Assembly: GCA_021773115.1 (NCBI GenBank)
Contig: JAJFKS010000028.1
Span: 297,796 to 361,795 of the forward strand
DNA: 64,000 bases
From: Woeseiaceae bacterium
GTDB taxonomy: Bacteria > Pseudomonadota > Gammaproteobacteria > Steroidobacterales > Woeseiaceae
Direction: 5' to 3'
Below the pieces are notes generated by a model that was not told the DNA's origin, ran no database searches, and worked only from the letters and a program-made list of their open reading frames with translations. This document shows, piece by piece, positions 60,684-64,000 of this stretch (position 1 is its first letter; each line of letters starts with the position of its first letter). The position numbers and the translations under genes are program-made.

Positions 60684-62804
60684 CTATTCCGAAATTGACA
60701 ATTCCTGCAGTAACGCGACGGCGGTCGGATTGCTGGGAAAGCGAGACTTAAGCTCTGTCGCGACCGCCGTCGCTCTTTCAATTTCCATGTTGTCTCTCAA
60801 AACAGTCGCAAGCGCGTAGCCGATGTCGAATTCGTCAGGGAACCGAATCCAAGCGTCGTTGAGTATTCTCAATGCTTCGTCGCTTCGACCCAATGAGTTT
60901 GCAGCAATTCCGTAAACATAGGCGTAACGGCTATTTGAAGGATCAAGTTCAGCAGCCGTTCGAATATGCACGAGAGCATTCTCGTGATCCTGAGCTCGAA
61001 CCAGAAAAAGGCCAAAGGCGTGATGCGCTGAAGCGAAGGTCGGGTCGAGACGAAGTGTGTGTTCATAGAAGCGGCGGGCTGAGTCACTGTTGCCAAGGTG
61101 CGATTCGAGTTCTGCCAGCCGCACCGCGGAATCGGGGCTCGATACTGTGACCATTAGCGAATCGCGATATTCAATAATCGCGCCCGCATAGACCCGGGCG
61201 TCCTCCAGCGGTAGCAAATCACGCTGTTCAATGAACGCGAAAGCAGCCTCAACACGCACGCCCCGAACTGAATCTCGGAGCAAATGGCTGCCAGACAGGC
61301 CGCGAATCTCCGCAGGCACGCTGGCAAGCGCTCGGAGCGCACCGATACGCACTAACGGATCCTGATCGCCAAAGCTGCTATTGATCGCGTCCATTTCAGC
61401 GGCACCAGCGGGCGGCGAAATAAGCGAGAGCTGTGTCGCTCGTGCGATAGCTGGAAATTCCTGTTTGGCAACGGCAGCCGCTAACTGATCATTGGCGTTC
61501 GTTGATCTACCCGCGGCAATGGCACTTCCATAGTGCGATGCTGCCTCACCAGCACCCGGAATTCGAAAACTGTGATCGCGTCGATCGTCGACACCCATGT
61601 AAGTCGTCGCAGGCATATGACAGTCGACGCAGTTTCCGACATCGACACCGCTGTGCGCCACGGCCGCAAATTTCGAGGGCAAATGACATTGTGCGCACGT
61701 GTCATTCGGATTAGGTCCGGCACGCAATTCACCGGAGTGCGGATCGTGACAATCGGTACAGGTTACACCGGCTGCATACATTGCGCTTTGCACGAATGAT
61801 CCGTAGACGTAAACCTCGTCAAGTATTCGACCATCCGCGTGATACAGGTTTTCTTCCAGCAAAGAAACCCTATGGGTGTCGGACAACGATTTGCCGTATT
61901 CATAGTTTTCCGTGAGTACACCCCGGCGCGAATGACAGCGGCCGCAGGATTCCGGTTGTTGCTTTCGAAGGTTGGGCTCGCTTCGTTCGGCAATGCCTGA
62001 ATTCGGATTCATAACCCAGGCAGAGGTGCTGCGATCGTCAAGATCAACTGATAGGCCAAAAGCGTCATCGAACTGTTTCGCTTCGGCTTGTTGCTGGTGC
62101 AGCGAGCCCGGTCCATGACAGGCCTCGCAGCCGACAGAGATTTCATCGAAAGTGGTATCGAATGTGTCTGAGTCAACGTCGTAACCGACCTTCAGATTCG
62201 TAGAGTGACATTCAGCACAGGCGGTGTTCCAAGTGAAGTACTGTGCAGTCCAGTGAAGCGGGTCACCGGGGCCAACGTACTCGTCCGGGTACAGGTGATA
62301 CCAGCGCTGACCGCCATCGCCCTCCGGGCGGGCGTCCCAGGTAAAGGGTAGGGACTGTTTTCGGCCATCTGGAAAGTCCACGAGGTATTGCTGCAGAGGT
62401 ACGACGCCAAAGGCATGGGAAATCTCGAATTCCTGCGGCTCGCCGATCGCATTTTCGGTCCGCACCATGAATGCGCCGTCTCTCTTGAACAACGATGTTG
62501 TGGTATCGAAGTACTCGAATTCCACTCCCGAGAAATCGCCAAGCATGGTCGCCTCGCTCGCGACCTGCATCGCTAACTCATGATGCGAACCTCGCCAGAT
62601 CTGGTATTCATTCTGATGACAGGATGCACATTGCTGGCTGCCTACAAACCTCGGATCTGTCTGCGATTCTGGAGTTTCCGCGGGTTGCTTCGAGCAGCCG
62701 GCGTTGAGCAACAGCAGTGAAGCGGCAAGTGCCAATTTGCTCAAGAAGCCTGTCCCATAGGAGAATCCAAGACGTAATGATATCAGCAAGTTACGGAACG
62801 GCAT
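60684..62804 (-). CDS. Seven-haem c-type cytochrome lipoprotein with TPR tail
   Basis: A 706-aa exported protein. The signal ends LLLLNAGCSK, a lipobox. Seven CxxCH sites occur: CASCH, CAECH, CEACH, CGRCH, CTDCH, CAQCH and CVDCH. The last about 250 residues are TPR repeats (HLGNSDSARRFYEHTLRLDP, HAFGLFLVRAQDHENALVHI, YGIAANSLGRSDEALRILND). Similar proteins pass electrons to periplasmic reductases or act as nitrite/tetrathionate-type reductases; which one is unclear. Monocistronic on the minus strand. Confidence 0.93.
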   Translation of the reverse strand: MPFRNLLISLRLGFSYGTGFLSKLALAASLLLLNAGCSKQPAETPESQTDPRFVGSQQCASCHQNEYQIWRGSHHELAMQVASEATMLGDFSGVEFEYFDTTTSLFKRDGAFMVRTENAIGEPQEFEISHAFGVVPLQQYLVDFPDGRKQSLPFTWDARPEGDGGQRWYHLYPDEYVGPGDPLHWTAQYFTWNTACAECHSTNLKVGYDVDSDTFDTTFDEISVGCEACHGPGSLHQQQAEAKQFDDAFGLSVDLDDRSTSAWVMNPNSGIAERSEPNLRKQQPESCGRCHSRRGVLTENYEYGKSLSDTHRVSLLEENLYHADGRILDEVYVYGSFVQSAMYAAGVTCTDCHDPHSGELRAGPNPNDTCAQCHLPSKFAAVAHSGVDVGNCVDCHMPATTYMGVDDRRDHSFRIPGAGEAASHYGSAIAAGRSTNANDQLAAAVAKQEFPAIARATQLSLISPPAGAAEMDAINSSFGDQDPLVRIGALRALASVPAEIRGLSGSHLLRDSVRGVRVEAAFAFIEQRDLLPLEDARVYAGAIIEYRDSLMVTVSSPDSAVRLAELESHLGNSDSARRFYEHTLRLDPTFASAHHAFGLFLVRAQDHENALVHIRTAAELDPSNSRYAYVYGIAANSLGRSDEALRILNDAWIRFPDEFDIGYALATVLRDNMEIERATAVATELKSRFPSNPTAVALLQELSISE

Positions 62805-62932
62805 CGAGATTTCTATGGGACAGTTAAGGCTCGTAATCTACTGTAATTTAGACGAAAGAAGTACTTCAGATCCTTGGCTTCGATCCGGGTACCTCTCGAT
62901 TAACATAGCCCGCCGTTGCCTCAGATCACATA

Positions 62933-63430
62933 TCAGTCATCGTGCTCCGCAGTGAAATAGGTCACCGGGGATACGGCCGTTTCCAAGTACCCAAATACGT
63001 CCAGTAGACCACCCGCGTCATTCAGCATCACAGCAAGCGGCGTCGCGCCATCCCAAAATACGCAAGGCCTGTGAAACCAAGTATTGGAAGAATTTATCTC
63101 ACATGAATACGCCAGAATCGAGTAGGCGCTAGCGAATAGGACCATGCAAGCGCGATCAATGTTCGTTCCAAAGCTGGTTCTGCTAGTTCCGCCAAGAAGA
63201 ACCAGTGCGTCGTCGTCGGATACGTTCCATGCCTTCAAAATGCCGGCAACCAGAGCGATTAGGCGACCGGCTTTGATGCAGACCATTCCTGATCTATTGT
63301 CTGCAAGACTAGGCGGTTCGATACCTACCATATCCCACCAATCCTTATCGCCAATTTGGATTGCGTATTTGCCGAATAATTCGGGTGCGATGCCAGAATC
63401 GAGGAAGATGGTCTCGGTGACCGATTTCAC
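62933..63430 (-). CDS. Xre/MbcA/ParS-like antitoxin-type protein
   Basis: A 165-aa protein whose C-terminal part resembles the toxin-binding region of Xre/MbcA/ParS antitoxins: RLIALVAGILKAWNVSDDDA, LLGGTSRTSFG and TPLAVMLNDAGGLLDVFGYL. The HTH portion is at about 55-90. GTG start with GGGGAG, overlapping the stop of the small upstream gene. No RES-domain toxin follows within the window; the 129 bases to the cytochrome gene are empty. Presumably binds the palindromic repeats upstream. Confidence 0.7.
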   Translation of the reverse strand: MKSVTETIFLDSGIAPELFGKYAIQIGDKDWWDMVGIEPPSLADNRSGMVCIKAGRLIALVAGILKAWNVSDDDALVLLGGTSRTSFGTNIDRACMVLFASAYSILAYSCEINSSNTWFHRPCVFWDGATPLAVMLNDAGGLLDVFGYLETAVSPVTYFTAEHDD

Positions 63431-63648
63431 GGTTGCTCCCCAAATTCAATCTTGAGCTTTGCCGCCCCCTTCGAAGCCAGCCAGACGTAGATCAACAATC
63501 CAGTGCTTTCGACAAAGCTCAAAGCGGGCAGATTGAATATAGGCGATACCAGGTTATTCCATAGCCACCAGCTCGGAATCCAAACGGCTAGCAGGCTCAG
63601 GAGAAGCCAGGGGAGGGCAACAATTGCGAGTCGAATCATATTTTCCAT
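63427..63648 (-). CDS. Small membrane protein co-transcribed with the antitoxin-like gene
   Basis: A 73-aa protein with two hydrophobic segments, LAIVALPWLLLSLLAVWIPS and FVESTGLLIYVWLA, and a charged tail (KGAAKLKIEFGEQP). Its stop overlaps the start of the antitoxin-like gene by four bases, so they are one operon. No family recognised. It could be a holin-like partner or a membrane anchor. Confidence 0.6.
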   Translation of the reverse strand: MENMIRLAIVALPWLLLSLLAVWIPSWWLWNNLVSPIFNLPALSFVESTGLLIYVWLASKGAAKLKIEFGEQP

Positions 63649-63750
63649 GCGATAATTTCCTCATCGTCTCGTTGGGGCGGATTAGTGGGTGTCGCCGGTC
63701 TGATCGTGAAAAACGAAATTTCTTGTGTGGGCGCGCGACACGAATTTGGA

Positions 63751-63854
63751 GTCTCGAATGAGACATCAATCAGGTACCGTTTGAGACTGTGGCCCGGACG
63801 ACGGGTCTCAAGTAAGACCTTGAGAACCTTCACGTTTTTGGTCTCGTTTGAGAC
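63751..63854. promoter_or_regulatory. Cluster of GTCTC-N4-GAGAC palindromes
   Basis: GTCTCGAATGAGAC (63751-63764), a degenerate GTCTCAAGTAAGAC (63805-63818) and GTCTCGTTTGAGAC (63841-63854), plus a half-site TTTGAGAC at 63780-63787. They lie upstream of the minus-strand antitoxin/membrane-protein operon, in the gap before the IS3-type start at 63924. They look like multiple operators for one dimeric DNA-binding protein. Confidence 0.6.
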
Positions 63855-63923
63855 GGGGTGGGGTTAGGCCCCGATAGATCGGACACTTTAGAATAGGCAT
63901 AGAACTGCCAAGTGAGGTGTCAG

Positions 63924-64000
63924 ATGGCGAGAAAGAGATATACGCAGGAGTACAAGCAGCAGGCGGTAGTGAAGACGAGACGAGGCGGCATATCGTTGGC
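63924..64000 (+). CDS. IS3-family transposase OrfA, N-terminus (runs off right edge)
   Basis: The 25 codons visible read MARKRYTQEYKQQAVVKTRR, then GGISLA, the N-terminal HTH of an IS3-type OrfA. A terminal-repeat-like TCGGACACTTTAGAAT lies at 63875-63890 and GAGGTG precedes the ATG. The element continues beyond the window. Confidence 0.8.
   Translation, partial: MARKRYTQEYKQQAVVKTRRGGISL

Overview
The window looks like a chromosomal segment of a proteobacterium, probably a gammaproteobacterium. The indications are a bacterial gltX followed by tRNA-Ala and tRNA-Glu genes, large TonB receptors with sphingomonad/gammaproteobacterial-type N-termini, c-type cytochromes, and a relic tRNA-Phe 3' end that matches the gammaproteobacterial sequence as I remember it. 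I cannot name the genus. 

Layout. (1) 1-4312, backbone: the N-terminal half of an acyl-CoA ligase, an Ig/fibronectin-type lipoprotein, gltX, tRNA-Ala(GGC), tRNA-Glu(UUC). (2) 4272-23100, a mosaic genomic island. A large serine recombinase reads into the 3' end of tRNA-Glu. Next to it are a small Xre-type regulator, a tRNA-Phe 3'-end fragment (a fossil attachment site) and the stump of a tyrosine integrase. The centre is a tightly overlapping minus-strand operon of about 8.4 kb (15211 to 6846): a sigma-70-like factor, an unknown protein, an ImmA/IrrE peptidase-UvrD helicase-nuclease fusion, a tandem ubiquitin-like protein, an E2-like protein, a JAB/JAMM isopeptidase, an E1-like ThiF enzyme, a GIY-YIG protein and a small basic repeat protein. 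This is a complete ubiquitin-like conjugation/deconjugation set joined to DNA-processing and transcription-control genes, and it is the strongest candidate for a poorly described (probably anti-phage or stress) system. Right of it lie an IS3 stump, a zinc-ribbon membrane protein and a three-gene recombinase module (one canonical and one degenerate tyrosine recombinase plus an unknown) with a divergent double-HTH regulator. 

(3) 23.4-25.6 kb, a small redox cluster: HxlR regulator, WrbA, DODA-type dioxygenase. (4) 25.7-59.1 kb, a large catabolic region. It encodes CoA transferase, HMG-CoA lyase, fumarylacetoacetase-type hydrolases, an acyl-CoA-dehydrogenase-fold enzyme, SMP-30 lactonases, two TonB receptors, four extradiol/VOC proteins or paralogues, TetR, flavin reductase, alpha/beta hydrolase, aromatic CoA ligases, an FAD monooxygenase, maleate isomerase, sulfatase, cytochromes, glutaryl-CoA dehydrogenase and thiolase. 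Together they suggest uptake, CoA activation, hydroxylation, ring cleavage and beta-oxidation-like breakdown of an aromatic or otherwise cyclic, possibly sulfated, substrate. The region contains two diverged copies of one gene set. The second copy is decaying: it holds an internally deleted acyl-CoA dehydrogenase and a TetR relic, while a thiolase stump sits in the first. Three promoters share a 17-bp spacer ending TCGAGCG. 

(5) 59.1-64 kb, accessory: an IS6-family element that has cut off a HigB-like toxin and left its HigA-like antitoxin, a seven-haem cytochrome with a TPR tail, an Xre/MbcA/ParS-like antitoxin with a small membrane protein downstream of palindromic repeats, and the start of an IS3-family element at the right edge. 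All functions are read from sequence motifs and remembered family features; no database search was possible.
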